Shown here piece after piece: positions 1 to 8,433 of a stretch of DNA of 38,600 nt. Source of the stretch: Chloroflexota bacterium (GTDB lineage: Bacteria > Chloroflexota > UBA5177); assembly GCA_025966365.1 (NCBI GenBank), contig JAICWV010000015.1, positions 1 through 38,600 on the forward strand. The letters run 5' to 3'. Under the pieces are notes generated by a model. That model was not told the DNA's origin. It did not search any database and worked only from the letters and a program-made list of their open reading frames with translations. The translations under genes were made by a program, and so were the position numbers. Within the stretch, counting starts at the first letter, position 1. The number at the start of each line of letters is the position of its first letter.

Positions 1-40
1 GCCGCACGAACACATGTGCCGGGTGCGTGCTGCCAGCCAT
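1..40 (-). CDS. Partial N-terminus, possible SRPBCC-family protein
   Basis: Only the first 13 codons lie in the window and the gene runs off the left edge. The visible start reads MAGSTHPAHVFVR. A GGAGG lies 11 bases upstream of the ATG, and an in-frame ATG also exists at 58. The THVFVR-like opening resembles the first beta strand of AHSA1/SRPBCC proteins, and the gene follows a full SRPBCC gene on the same strand, so a tandem pair is likely. This is inference from very little sequence. Confidence 0.35.
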   Translation of the reverse strand, partial: MAGSTHPAHVFVR

Positions 41-139
41 AGTGGAACCGTCCTCCATTTTGGTTTGTTCTGCGAGCCGATATGGCAATCTGCCCCAGCG
101 TGGCCGGGCATCCTACCTGTCTCAGCTTCCCGGCCGCCC

Positions 140-574
140 CTATCCCAGAGCTTCCAGCCGGCCGAGGAAGTACATCCAGCCGTCGAGGTGTTCCTGGCGG
201 CGCTCGCGGCCGGCCTCTGTATCCGGATACGGACCGTGCGTCACCGCCAGAGCAGTCCCTCCGGTGGGTAGAGCGTCGAAATGGGCATCGACGATGGTCT
301 CGGCATCGTGTGGGTCGTGGTCCCAGCGCCAGGTGTAGGTGAGGCGATTGCCGGGTTGGAACTCCGCAAACCGGCCCCGCAGGTGCCAATTCTGCGCCGG
401 CCAGAAGAAGTGATACGAGCCGCCCTGCATCGGATCAACCTCCGCGATTGGCGGCCACCACTGGGTCAGCTGCTCCGGCACCACCCATCGGTCGAAGGCC
501 GCCGCGGCCGCAGTATCTACCAGGACCGCCGTGAGCGAGATCCGATCGGACCGCGTGTCTTGCTGCTCGGGCAT
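140..574 (-). CDS. SRPBCC (AHSA1-like) domain protein
   Basis: 144 residues, the usual size of a stand-alone SRPBCC/AHSA1 (activator of Hsp90 ATPase homologue) domain, a small helix-grip fold with a hydrophobic cavity. Family features are visible: an N-terminal strand, then 'FDRWVVPEQLTQWWPP' (the helix where proteins often carry W-x-x-P), a 'GGSYHFFW' strand, 'GNRLTYTWRWDHDP', and a C-terminal amphipathic helix with 'GWMYFLGRLEAL'. The ligand cannot be predicted from sequence. It lies 35 bases downstream of a winged-helix gene on the same strand, so the two are probably cotranscribed. In many bacteria such proteins pair with ArsR-type winged-helix regulators, but the neighbour here is not a typical ArsR. 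The ATG start lacks a strong ribosome binding site. Confidence 0.8.
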   Translation of the reverse strand: MPEQQDTRSDRISLTAVLVDTAAAAAFDRWVVPEQLTQWWPPIAEVDPMQGGSYHFFWPAQNWHLRGRFAEFQPGNRLTYTWRWDHDPHDAETIVDAHFDALPTGGTALAVTHGPYPDTEAGRERRQEHLDGWMYFLGRLEALG

Positions 575-609
575 GGGTTTGCTCGTTCCCTACGTTGCCG
601 CAGACCCAC

Positions 610-1428
610 CTACGCCTCTGTCCAGACGTAGCGGGCGGTCTTGCCCTCGCTGTGACGCTCCGCCAGTCCCTGCTCCACGAGGCGATCGAGGGCGGAGTGG
701 AGGGGCGCCTCATCGATGCCGAGATGACGGGCAAGCGGGACAGGAAGGGCGTAGACGGCGTTGGGGAGGTAGGTTGTCAGGAGGCGGTCGAGCGCCTCGT
801 CGAAGCTGAGCCTGCCGGCGGCGCCAAGGTAGTCGCGGTAACGCTCCATGACCAGCGCATGGTGCATGTCGTCGTCCTCGGTCGAGAACTCTTTGGTCAG
901 CATCAGACGGGTATCCAGTTCCTCCACCGCCTTCTGATAGGCGGCTCGCTGCTCCTTTCCGGTGGGAAAGCCGGCGGCCTTTCTGAGTTCCCCGGTGCTG
1001 AGCACCCCACCCGCGGACTCGAGCGTCGAGGCGATGCGATAGGCCGCATCTGAGATCACGCCCAGATCGAACAGCTCGTCGGGCGTGCGCAGCTCGCCGC
1101 GCAGCCGCAGGACCGCGGGCAGCAGGTCCCAGTGCACCCACGTGGGTCGCTTGCGGACGATAGCGGTATAGAAGCCGGGTCGCAAGCGGCCAAGATGCCA
1201 GCGCCAGGCATAGACATGGCCGGCGGGGCTGTCGTGCTTTGAATCCATCGCCGCGTCCGGGTCACCCATGTAGGCGTGGTAGAGGTTGGGGAGCTCGGGG
1301 GAGGCGGGGAAGTGGGTGATGAGTCCCAGCCGCTCAATTAGCGGCACTGCTGCCTCGGGGTCGGGCACCCGGCTGCCCGGGGTTTGCCCCCATCGCTCCA
1401 GCCGAGCCGCGTGTTGATGCTCATCCAT
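610..1428 (-). CDS. Winged-helix protein, possibly AlkZ-related; function unknown
   Basis: 272 residues from the ATG at 1428, chosen because GAGG lies 8 bases upstream; an upstream in-frame ATG at 1497 has no better signal. The N-terminal half has a Trp/Arg-rich stretch ('YAWRWHLGRLRPGFYTAI'). The middle and C-terminus look like two helix-turn-helix units, 'LSTGELRKAAGFPTGKE' near residue 145 and 'VPLARHLGIDEAPLHSALDR' near residue 230, followed by a basic wing ('HSEGKTARYVW'). The layout recalls AlkZ-related winged-helix proteins, some of which are DNA glycosylases, but I cannot point to a catalytic motif. It is first in a two- or three-gene minus-strand unit with SRPBCC proteins. A regulator or a DNA repair relative are both possible. 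Confidence 0.6.
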   Translation of the reverse strand: MDEHQHAARLERWGQTPGSRVPDPEAAVPLIERLGLITHFPASPELPNLYHAYMGDPDAAMDSKHDSPAGHVYAWRWHLGRLRPGFYTAIVRKRPTWVHWDLLPAVLRLRGELRTPDELFDLGVISDAAYRIASTLESAGGVLSTGELRKAAGFPTGKEQRAAYQKAVEELDTRLMLTKEFSTEDDDMHHALVMERYRDYLGAAGRLSFDEALDRLLTTYLPNAVYALPVPLARHLGIDEAPLHSALDRLVEQGLAERHSEGKTARYVWTEA

Positions 1429-1543
1429 TCGTCGTACCTCATGCCCATCATCTCCTGCAATGGTGCCATTCTGCGTCAGCATTTGCGAGGAAGGCACGGA
1501 CCTTGCCGTGCCTGGTCCAGTACAAGGGCAAAGGAGTCACGAT

Positions 1544-2038
1544 ATGCTGGATTCAATCGTGCAGCAGTTTCTCGGTGGCCAGGCTCAGAACCTGGACGGA
1601 GACACGCTGCATCAGCACGTGCGACATATGGCCGGCAACGCACCGACGCCATCGGTTGTCGGCGCGGTTCAGGGCGCGCTGGGCCAGATGGGGCCGCAGG
1701 GCTTCGGACAGAGCGTGCACCACGCTTCTCAGGGGGCGTCGCAGGGCCAGCGGAACGAGCTCGGCTCGATTTTGCTGCACGCGATCGAGCAGGGGGGCGG
1801 GAATCCGAAGCAGGCGCTGGCGAAGCACAACGCCGATCCCAACAGTATGCAGGCGTCGGGTCTGGCCGGGCTGGCAACTCAGGCCGCCGAGAATAATCCT
1901 CAGGTCCTGGCGTCGCTCCTCGGCGGCCACATTAGCCAGAACTCCAGCTCCGGCGGGGGCGGTGGGATCATGCAGCTGCTCGGAAACCCGATGGTGCAGC
2001 AGATCGGCATGCACCTGGCGCAGAACGCCTTCAAATAG
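1544..2038 (+). CDS. Gly/Gln/Ala-rich small protein, function unknown
   Basis: 164 residues. The ATG at 1544 is set by AAAGGAG 7 bases upstream; a longer in-frame opening from 1460 has no support. Composition is rich in Gln, Gly, Ala and His. It has several short amphipathic helices ('MLDSIVQQFLGGQAQ', 'GQRNELGSILLHAIEQ', 'SGLAGLATQAAENNPQVL') and a glycine run before a C-terminal helix. The pattern is reminiscent of DUF937/YidB-type proteins, but that is weak. There is no signal peptide or membrane segment. The gene stands alone, converging on the secreted phospholipase gene with only 24 bases between the stops. Confidence 0.65.
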   Translation: MLDSIVQQFLGGQAQNLDGDTLHQHVRHMAGNAPTPSVVGAVQGALGQMGPQGFGQSVHHASQGASQGQRNELGSILLHAIEQGGGNPKQALAKHNADPNSMQASGLAGLATQAAENNPQVLASLLGGHISQNSSSGGGGGIMQLLGNPMVQQIGMHLAQNAFK

Positions 2039-2062
2039 AGCGTTCCGCGCCAGGCTCAGTAC

Positions 2063-3727
2063 CTACGCCGGCGTAAACGATGTGGTCGAGTAAACCAGGC
2101 GGGTGACTCTCGCCTTCTTGCCGTATGCAGCGACGTAGTCTCCGACTTTGAGTCCGGCCTCGAGGCTGGCGCGATCGCGCGCCGTGAAGATGGCCCTGGG
2201 ACCGAGGTTCAGCTGCAAGGGGCCGGTGGCCGTGGTGATGGTGATCGTGGTGGCGTTCAGCGCCGTCAGCTGACCGCTCCCCAGTAGCTTGCCCTTTCCC
2301 TTTTTGGCGCCGGTGCCGGTTCCGGTGCCGGGTGCTGGTGCAATCAGCGTAGTCGTGGGGTTCGTCGGCAGGATCACCGGAGCGCGGGGCTTCTGCTTGA
2401 AGTTGAAGTCGTTGACCAGGTTGCCCAGTTGGGCCACGTTTTCGCGCACGTCGGGCCGCGAGTCCGGGCGGCCGTCGGTAGCCGGATCTAGGCGCTGTCC
2501 CTTCATGAAGTCATCCTCGATGAACTTCAGATAGGCATCGTGGCTCAGTGTCTGGTGGTCGATGTACCCCTTGCGGGCATACGGGCTGATGACGATAGAG
2601 GGAACGCGCAGGCCGTAGCCGTTGGCATCCACGGCCGGCGGCTTGACGTTATCATAAAAGCCGCCCCAGTCATCCCATGACAGGAAGATGGCGCTGCTCT
2701 TCCAGTCCTTGCTCTTCATCACGGCGTTGATGATGCTGGTGACGTAGGACTGTCCCCGACTGACAAGGGCCGGCGGGTGCTCGCTGTCGGCAACCTGCGG
2801 CATGACCCAGGAGACGGCGGGGAGCGTGCCCGATTGTGCCTTCGTGAAGAAATTGGTCAGGTTCTGGATATTGCCGGACTGGCCCGTTTCCTGGAGATCG
2901 GTGAAGCCCGGCAGCACATTCCAGATATAGGGAACACCTTTGTTATTGGCCCCGAAGCCGGTGGTGGCAGCGCCATCGTCGAGGTAGTAGCCCCAGCTGA
3001 CGTGGTTCTTGTGCAGCAGATAGGTGATGTCGGTCCAGGCGTAGGGCGTCGTGTGCGTCTTTCCCCAGACCTGAGCCTGCAAGTTGCTGGTGCAGCTCAT
3101 GGGGTTGGCACTTGACGCGCATTCCGCGCTCCAGCCCGAGACCATGGCCAGGTGCATGGGAAGGCTCCAGGTTGCCACGTTTTCAAACATGTGGTCGTGG
3201 AGGACAAAGTCCCTGGCGTAGGTCCAGTAGTTGGGGATGTCGCTCTGGGTGTGATAGCCCATGACCTGAGCGCCCTTGGCATTGGCGGCCTGCACGCAGG
3301 CCGGGTTGGTGGGGTCGGTGCAGCCCTTCTTGCCGAACTCGGCCTCCTTGACGAAGCCGTCCATCCGGCCGCTGTCGATGTCGGCAGTCGCCGCCGCCGC
3401 CAGGTGGGGGCCACCGCCGTTGCGGTCGTTGTGATCCACGAACGGCTTGACGCAGCCGCCATTGACCGGATCGGGGACACACGAAGTGGGCTGGCCGTTC
3501 TGCATTGGAATCCCATCGGCGCCCGGGTAGGTGCCGAAGTAGGTATCGAAGGAGCGATTCTCCTGCATGATGACGATTACGTGCTTGATCTTGTGGATGC
3601 CGCTGGCGGCTTTGAGCGCCGGATCACCGCTCTGCGCGTACGGACTGCTCGCCTGGGTGTAGCCAATTCCGGCAATTGCACTCAGAACCACCGCCACGGC
3701 GGCGAGAAACGTGACCAGAAATCTCAT
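2063..3727 (-). CDS. Secreted phospholipase C/acid phosphatase-family phosphoesterase with C-terminal DUF5666-like domain
   Basis: 554 residues from the ATG at 3727, preceded by a purine-rich GGAAGGG. Residues 1-30 form a signal peptide, so the protein is exported. The phosphoesterase domain (Pfam Phosphoesterase family; phospholipase C and AcpA-like acid phosphatases) starts with the diagnostic '[20 protein letters not shown]' near residue 50, whose Glu-Asn pair ligates the metal. It continues with 'YLDDG', '[13 protein letters not shown]' and '[20 protein letters not shown]'. A Pro/Thr/Gly linker near residues 455-480 leads to a C-terminal module ('[19 protein letters not shown]', '[16 protein letters not shown]') resembling DUF5666-type beta domains. 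The likely role is release of phosphate from phospholipids or organic phosphates outside the cell. An 11-bp repeat array 70-110 bases upstream suggests phosphate control. Confidence 0.9.
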   Translation of the reverse strand: MRFLVTFLAAVAVVLSAIAGIGYTQASSPYAQSGDPALKAASGIHKIKHVIVIMQENRSFDTYFGTYPGADGIPMQNGQPTSCVPDPVNGGCVKPFVDHNDRNGGGPHLAAAATADIDSGRMDGFVKEAEFGKKGCTDPTNPACVQAANAKGAQVMGYHTQSDIPNYWTYARDFVLHDHMFENVATWSLPMHLAMVSGWSAECASSANPMSCTSNLQAQVWGKTHTTPYAWTDITYLLHKNHVSWGYYLDDGAATTGFGANNKGVPYIWNVLPGFTDLQETGQSGNIQNLTNFFTKAQSGTLPAVSWVMPQVADSEHPPALVSRGQSYVTSIINAVMKSKDWKSSAIFLSWDDWGGFYDNVKPPAVDANGYGLRVPSIVISPYARKGYIDHQTLSHDAYLKFIEDDFMKGQRLDPATDGRPDSRPDVRENVAQLGNLVNDFNFKQKPRAPVILPTNPTTTLIAPAPGTGTGTGAKKGKGKLLGSGQLTALNATTITITTATGPLQLNLGPRAIFTARDRASLEAGLKVGDYVAAYGKKARVTRLVYSTTSFTPA

Positions 3728-3798
3728 ATGTGCCCTTCCTCTCCACGACAACTACTACGAGGGTAGAAGGCACCTCTTAGCACGCGGTTTCTTCGGCC

Positions 3799-3837
3799 TT
3801 AAAGGTTGCTTAACAATGCTGAACGATAGTGTTCACA
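3799..3837 (-). promoter_or_regulatory. Pho-box-like array: four hexamers with exact 11-bp period
   Basis: On the plus strand the hexamers TTAAAG, TTAACA, GAACGA and TTCACA begin at 3799, 3810, 3821 and 3832, each 11 bases from the next. PhoP/PhoB-type regulators bind direct repeats with an 11-bp period. The array lies 72-110 bases upstream of the secreted phosphoesterase start, a typical phosphate-regulated gene. In the gene's own orientation the units read TGTGAAC, TCGTTCA, TGTTAAG and CTTTAAG with 4-base spacers. The assignment to a PhoP-like regulator is inference. Confidence 0.45.
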
Positions 3838-3863
3838 TACGGGGCAGCGAGGCTGAGCGCCGG

Positions 3864-4739
3864 TCAAGACGGCGCTGCGGGAGAGTAGTACAGCCTCTCG
3901 CCGATGAGGCGAAAGCCGAGGTTCTGGTAGAGGATCCTGGCGGGTTGTCCGGCGGCGGTAAGCCAGGCGACACGGGCGCCGGAGGCGAAGGCGTCTTCCA
4001 GCATGACGCTGGTCAGGGTGGCGGCTACGCCTCGACGGCGGGCTGAGGGCGTGGTGGCAACGCGCGTGATCTCGGCCACGCCGTCGAGGACGGAGATGAA
4101 TCCGGTTCCGGCCGGCTTGCCGGCCAGCGTTGCCAGGGCGTGTGATCGTCCGCCTGACTGCTGCGTCTCTGACCGGAGCCTGGCAATCTTATCCGATGAT
4201 TCCGCGTAGGACCTCTCCAGGAGGACCTCGGTAAAGATGCGCAGATAGGCGGAAAACGCGTCGTCCCCATCGTCCTGCCGCAGGAAGCGCACTTCCACGT
4301 CGCCGCGCCGGGAGGGCGTGAAGTCGGCGGGATCGAGCACCAGCAGCGGCTCGCGCTCGGCCACGGCGAGCCCTTCAGATTCCAGCAGCTCGGGCAGCTC
4401 CGGAAAGAGCAGAGTATTGAACTCGATGGAGAGGGGCTGGCCGCGCTCTCGAAAGAGATCCTTCAGGTCGCGTAGGCCGACAACGACCTCGGCTTCGTCT
4501 GGAAGAGGCGCGATCGGCTGCGCATACTGAAAGCCGAGGGCGTGGGGATCGGCATGAAGGTAGGCTTCAAAGGGCCCGACCCGATGCACCTCACCACCAG
4601 CACGAGCGACCGCTTCGCGCAGGGCGTCGCCTGGCTCGAGCAGCCGCAGGAGATCTTCATCGCCCACATACTCACCAGACATGTCCCCAGCGTAGTCGAC
4701 TCTGTGGCCGATCCATCGCCACCCGTATGATGGCAGCAT
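3864..4739 (-). CDS. GNAT family N-acetyltransferase
   Basis: 291 residues. The start at 4739 has GGAG 7 bases upstream; a second in-frame ATG at 4682 is preceded by GGGGA at only one base, so the longer form is favoured. The N-terminal half (about 1-150) is a divergent domain. The C-terminal half is a clear GNAT fold: 'RSHALATLAGKPAGTGFISV' (strands 2-4), then 'AEITRVATTPSARRRGVAAT', whose R-R-x-G-V-A is the acetyl-CoA pyrophosphate loop, and 'ILYQNLGFRLIGERLYY', the usual closing motif. The acceptor is unknown. The gene is divergent from a second GNAT gene 52 bases away. Confidence 0.85.
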   Translation of the reverse strand: MLPSYGWRWIGHRVDYAGDMSGEYVGDEDLLRLLEPGDALREAVARAGGEVHRVGPFEAYLHADPHALGFQYAQPIAPLPDEAEVVVGLRDLKDLFRERGQPLSIEFNTLLFPELPELLESEGLAVAEREPLLVLDPADFTPSRRGDVEVRFLRQDDGDDAFSAYLRIFTEVLLERSYAESSDKIARLRSETQQSGGRSHALATLAGKPAGTGFISVLDGVAEITRVATTPSARRRGVAATLTSVMLEDAFASGARVAWLTAAGQPARILYQNLGFRLIGERLYYSPAAPS

Positions 4740-4791
4740 GAACGCGCTCCGATCATTTGCCCTGTCACTTCTGGCTTCAGAGCGCTGAAAC

Positions 4792-5388
4792 GTGTTCGGC
4801 CCCGTTCTTCAGGGTGAGAGGATCAGCCTGGAGCCGCCGCGCCCCGAGGATTCGGCCGCGCGTATCCGCTGGTTTGCCGACCATATCGTGGCCCGGTATT
4901 ACACCTCGCCCGGCGTCCCGCTGCAGGGTGCGGACGTTGCCTCGGCGGACCGTGCGGCGCGAGACGAATCGTTAGTTCTGTGGCGGATCGCGCTTGACGG
5001 ACGGTCGATTGGGACGTCTTTTCTCCTGGGTATCGACTATGTCAGCCGTCACGCTATGAGCAGCATGATGATCGGCGAGCGTTCCATGTGGGGACACGGT
5101 TATGCCACCGAGGTGGTGCGCCTCAGAACCGCGTTCGCATTCAATGAACTGGGTCTGGAGCGGCTGGAGTCGTCAAGCTTTGCGGCGAACGTGGGTATGC
5201 ATCGTGCCCTGGAACGGTCCGGGTATCGCCCCATCGCGCATCGCACGCGGCAGTACTTCGTGGACGGCCGCTGGCACGATGAGATTGTCTTCGAGCTACT
5301 TCGCCGGGACTGGCTTTCATCTCAGTCCAGCAGTCTGGTCCGTAACCGCTCCATGTCCTCCGGCTCCACGCCGGCCCAGCGCACGTAG
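4792..5388 (+). CDS. RimJ/RimL-type GNAT acetyltransferase with overprinted Ser-rich tail
   Basis: 198 residues from a GTG at 4792; no convincing ribosome binding site is visible, so the start is tentative. The GNAT signature is clear: 'GERSMWGHGYATEVVRLRTA' is the acetyl-CoA loop (G-x-G-Y-A-T-E), followed by 'FNELGLERLESSSFAANVG' and 'ALERSGYRPIAHRTRQYFVD'. This matches the subfamily that acetylates ribosomal protein N-termini or small substrates; the true substrate is unknown. The last 22 residues are Ser/Arg-rich. They are encoded antisense to the 3' end of the neighbouring phosphatase gene (67-bp overlap), which suggests a stop-loss extension into the neighbour. Confidence 0.85.
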   Translation: MFGPVLQGERISLEPPRPEDSAARIRWFADHIVARYYTSPGVPLQGADVASADRAARDESLVLWRIALDGRSIGTSFLLGIDYVSRHAMSSMMIGERSMWGHGYATEVVRLRTAFAFNELGLERLESSSFAANVGMHRALERSGYRPIAHRTRQYFVDGRWHDEIVFELLRRDWLSSQSSSLVRNRSMSSGSTPAQRT

Positions 5389-6059
5389 TTCTCGATGCTG
5401 CCGTGGCGCGCTTCCAGGCCGCGGATGACCGCGTCCATGACCTCCCCTTTCGGCGCGTAGCTGACGGACAGGCGGTGCCGCTGCTCCCTTTCCTTGGGCG
5501 TGGGAGCGCTTTCGACCCACGCGCGATCCTTGTCCCGCATCAGTTCCTCTGTCAGCGCGTAGTCCTGGTCAACCACCTCGGTAGGGACGCCGGCGAGGCG
5601 CAGAATCAGGGCCGAGGTGAGGCCGGTGCGGTCTTTGCCGCCATGACAGTGAAAGAGGACCGGCCCCTCCGGCGCGCGGGCGATGGCGGTGAGGATGGCG
5701 GCGACACCCGCCCGATCGCGCTGCAGCATATGCAGATAGCCGTCGGACATGGAGAGCCCCTCCGGCGTGTCCGGCTGCGACTCGTCCACGAAGGGGATGT
5801 GTTGGTACAGGATCGTCGGGTGATCGGCAAAGGGCGACGGGTACTCGGCGAGCTCGCCGGTCCCGCGCACGTCGATGATGGTTCCGACTCCGCTATTCAG
5901 GAGCGACTGGCGCCCTGCCTCGGTGAGGTCGTAGGGGTTATCCGACCGAAGGATCCGGCCCCACTGGGTCTCGCGCCCGTCCGCGGTTGGGTACCCGCCG
6001 AGGTCGCGGGCGTTGGGGCAGCCTTCCCATTTCAGAAGTCGGCGCTCGTGAATGGCCAT
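5322..6059 (-). CDS. Tyrosine/serine phosphatase, PTP-type (Y_phosphatase3)
   Basis: 245 residues. The catalytic P-loop 'HCHGGKDRTG' is at 137-146, with Cys138 as nucleophile and Arg144 binding phosphate. The K-D-R-T-G variant is typical of bacterial PTPs with dual-specificity or lipid phosphatase activity (MptpB-like). The N-terminal 'NARDLGGYPTADGRETQWG' and 'ILRSDNPYDLTEAG' are the usual opening motifs of this family. The length matches. There is no signal peptide, so it acts in the cytoplasm. It starts 6 bases after the aldehyde dehydrogenase stop, indicating one transcript. Its 3' end overlaps the convergent GNAT gene by 67 bp. Confidence 0.9.
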   Translation of the reverse strand: MAIHERRLLKWEGCPNARDLGGYPTADGRETQWGRILRSDNPYDLTEAGRQSLLNSGVGTIIDVRGTGELAEYPSPFADHPTILYQHIPFVDESQPDTPEGLSMSDGYLHMLQRDRAGVAAILTAIARAPEGPVLFHCHGGKDRTGLTSALILRLAGVPTEVVDQDYALTEELMRDKDRAWVESAPTPKEREQRHRLSVSYAPKGEVMDAVIRGLEARHGSIENYVRWAGVEPEDMERLRTRLLD

Positions 6060-6065
6060 GATCCC

Positions 6066-7472
6066 TTACTCCGCCGGCCCGGCGACCTGCATCTGCGGAC
6101 CGGTCGCCGGGCCGACCCAGATGGTCTGGATGTTGGTGAACTCATGGATTCCAAAGGTGGAAAGCTCGCGCCCGAAGCCGCTGCGCTTGACGCCCCCGAA
6201 GGGGAGGCGCGGATCGGAGAAGACCATGCCGTTGATAAACACGCTTCCCGATTCAATCTGGCGCGCGATCTTCACGCCTGCCTCGCCGTCACCGGTCCAG
6301 AGGTCGGCGCCAAGGCCGTATTGGGTGTCGTTGGCCATCTCCACGGCCTGGTCTGCATCGCGGACCCGGAAGATGGGAGCCACCGGCCCGAAGGTCTCCT
6401 CGGTGAAGACCGGCATCTGGGTGGTGACGTCCGTCAGGACGGTGGGCTGATAGAAGAAGCCGGGCCCCTCGGTCGGGGCGCCGCCGGTCAGCACCCTGGC
6501 GCCCATCGCCTCAGACTCTCGCACCTGTCGCTCCAGATTCTCACGCAGATCTTCCCGTGCCAGAGGGCCGATCTGGGTGGTGGGATCTCTGGGGTTTCCC
6601 ACCCTGAGCCGGGAGACCGCCTCCACGAACCGGTGCTCGAACTCGTCGGCCACGGCATCGACCACCAGAAATCGCTTGGCTGCGATGCAGCTCTGGCCGG
6701 TGTTCTGGAAGCGGGACTTGACGGCAAATTCGACCGCGCCGCCGAGATCGGCATCTTCCAGGACGATAAAAGGATCGGAGCCTCCGAGCTCCATGACGCT
6801 CTTCTTGAGGGCCGCACCCGCCGCACCGGCCACGGCGCTTCCCGCGCGCGGACTGCCCGTGAGAGTAACTGCGGCGATGCGCGAGTCGGCGATGACACGC
6901 GCGGCATCCTCATTGCTGAGGAAGAGGTTGGTCACCAGGCCGTCGGGGAAGTCGCAGGCGCGGAAAATCTCCTCCACGGCCAGGGCGCTCTGCGGGCAGT
7001 TGGGGGAGTGCTTGACCACGGCGCCGTTTCCGGCCATGAGACCCGGGATGGCAAAGCGGAGGACCTGCCAGACCGGATAATTCCAGGGCATGACGGCGAA
7101 GACCACCCCCAGCGGCTCGAAGGCGATGATGCTCTTCCTCGCGTTGGTCGATACGGGCACATCGTCCAGAAATTCTCCGGCGCGGCCGGCATAGAACTCG
7201 GCGGTCCAGGCTGCTTTCTCGATCTCGCCCTCGGACTCGGCAATCGGCTTCCCCATCTCATCGGTGATCAAGCCGGCCAGATGGTCTTTATTAGTCCGAA
7301 GATAGGCCGCCACCTGCCGCATGGGCTCGGACCGCTCCTCCACGGAGCAGGTGCGCCAGGTGGTGAAGGCGACGCGAGCGCGGTCCAGCGCCGCGCCGAT
7401 TTCATCCGGTCTCGCCTCCGGGAAGCTCGCCATTCGCTGTCCGGTCGCGGGGTTGATTGATTCGTATGCCAT
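6066..7472 (-). CDS. NAD(P)-dependent aldehyde dehydrogenase, succinate-semialdehyde dehydrogenase-like
   Basis: 468 residues with GGAG 6 bases before the ATG. It oxidises an aldehyde to the acid. Catalytic residues are all visible: Asn131 in 'MPWNYPVW', Lys154 in 'VVKHSPNCP', the 'TGSPRAG' cofactor loop near 205, Glu228 in 'MELGGSDPFIVLEDADL', and Cys262 in 'FQNTGQSCIAAKR'. 'FGPVAPIFRV' and 'LPFGGVKRSGFGRE' close the fold. The short length and the P-W-N-Y-P-V-W-Q motif are typical of GabD1-type succinate-semialdehyde dehydrogenases, but the substrate cannot be fixed from sequence. It is the first gene of a two-gene operon with the phosphatase and has no obvious partner aminotransferase. Confidence 0.92.
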   Translation of the reverse strand: MAYESINPATGQRMASFPEARPDEIGAALDRARVAFTTWRTCSVEERSEPMRQVAAYLRTNKDHLAGLITDEMGKPIAESEGEIEKAAWTAEFYAGRAGEFLDDVPVSTNARKSIIAFEPLGVVFAVMPWNYPVWQVLRFAIPGLMAGNGAVVKHSPNCPQSALAVEEIFRACDFPDGLVTNLFLSNEDAARVIADSRIAAVTLTGSPRAGSAVAGAAGAALKKSVMELGGSDPFIVLEDADLGGAVEFAVKSRFQNTGQSCIAAKRFLVVDAVADEFEHRFVEAVSRLRVGNPRDPTTQIGPLAREDLRENLERQVRESEAMGARVLTGGAPTEGPGFFYQPTVLTDVTTQMPVFTEETFGPVAPIFRVRDADQAVEMANDTQYGLGADLWTGDGEAGVKIARQIESGSVFINGMVFSDPRLPFGGVKRSGFGRELSTFGIHEFTNIQTIWVGPATGPQMQVAGPAE

Positions 7473-7514
7473 GCCGTCTCCCTCCCTCTCAGCATAGTGC
7501 GAGCGATGGCCCCA

Positions 7515-8372
7515 CTACGCCGGTGGCGGAATAGAGGGCTCGGAGGTGCTGCGGGTGGCGCCGATGGAGGCGGCCATGATCAGGATGATAGCCGCAACAG
7601 CGCGCAGGCTGAGGACCTGGCGAAGGAGGATGAGCCCCACCACTGCTCCCACGGCGGGCTCGCTGCTCATCAGGACCCCAAACAACCGGGTGGAGATGGT
7701 CCGGAGGGCCTCCATCTCCAGCGAGTACGGGATCACGGCCGAGAGGAGGCCGACGCCCAGACCGATGAGGAGGACGCGGCCATCGAACAGTCGCGGTCCG
7801 GCGGTAACCAGGCCCACCGGCAGGAGAGCGAGGCTACCGGCCAGCAGCGCGATCGCCAGGCCGTTCCCGCCGGTAAATGCTCGGCCCACGCGTGCGCTGA
7901 AGAGGATATAGAGCGCCCAGAAGATCCCGGCCATCAGGGCCAGCAACAGGCCGACCGGGTCGATGGAGTGTCCGCCCAGCGGCGTGAGCAGGAGGACACC
8001 GGTGGCAGCGAAGCCGACCCACAGGAGATCGAGTGGTCGCCGCGAGCCGAGCACGGCCAGTGTCAGGGGGCCGAGGAATTCCAGCGTCACGGCGATTCCC
8101 AGCGGGATCCGGTTCAGCGCCGAGTAGAAGGAGAGATTCATGGCCGCCGTGGTCAGGCCGAAGAGGATGGCGTCACGATAGGCGTGACGGCCGTACTGTC
8201 CGGGGCGCGGCCGCCACAATCCGAGAAGGATGATGGCACCGAAGCCGACACGCAATAACGTCGCCCCTGCCGGACCGACGGAGGTAAAGATGTGGGTGGC
8301 GATCGCCGAGCCCGACTGGACAGAGACGACGGCGCCCATGACACGGACAACGGACGGCACGCGTTGAGACAC
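7515..8372 (-). CDS. EamA-family (RhtA-like) membrane exporter
   Basis: 285 residues with about ten hydrophobic segments in two five-helix EamA repeats. The first spans roughly residues 10-130 ('VGPAGATLLRVGFGAIILLG', 'LEFLGPLTLAVLGSRRPLD'), the second 140-275 ('LLALMAGIFWALYILFSARV', 'MSSEPAVGAVVGLILLRQ'). The E-F-L-G-P-L and S-S-E-P-A motifs are characteristic of threonine/homoserine exporters of the RhtA group. It probably exports amino acids or other small metabolites across the inner membrane. The GTG start at 8372 has no clear ribosome binding site; another GTG lies four codons in. It follows no operon partner closely, with 42 bases to the dehydrogenase start. Confidence 0.88.
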   Translation of the reverse strand: MSQRVPSVVRVMGAVVSVQSGSAIATHIFTSVGPAGATLLRVGFGAIILLGLWRPRPGQYGRHAYRDAILFGLTTAAMNLSFYSALNRIPLGIAVTLEFLGPLTLAVLGSRRPLDLLWVGFAATGVLLLTPLGGHSIDPVGLLLALMAGIFWALYILFSARVGRAFTGGNGLAIALLAGSLALLPVGLVTAGPRLFDGRVLLIGLGVGLLSAVIPYSLEMEALRTISTRLFGVLMSSEPAVGAVVGLILLRQVLSLRAVAAIILIMAASIGATRSTSEPSIPPPA

Positions 8373-8433
8373 GCAACCAGTATGGGCGTTCTCACCGGTC
8401 CGCCCGCGTCAGGCGAGACGCGCTTGGAGCCTG

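Noticed and set aside
5403-7460. Plus-strand open frame of 685 codons
   Set aside because: It lies antisense to the phosphatase and aldehyde dehydrogenase, both with complete catalytic motifs; the long frame is a high-GC codon-position artefact.
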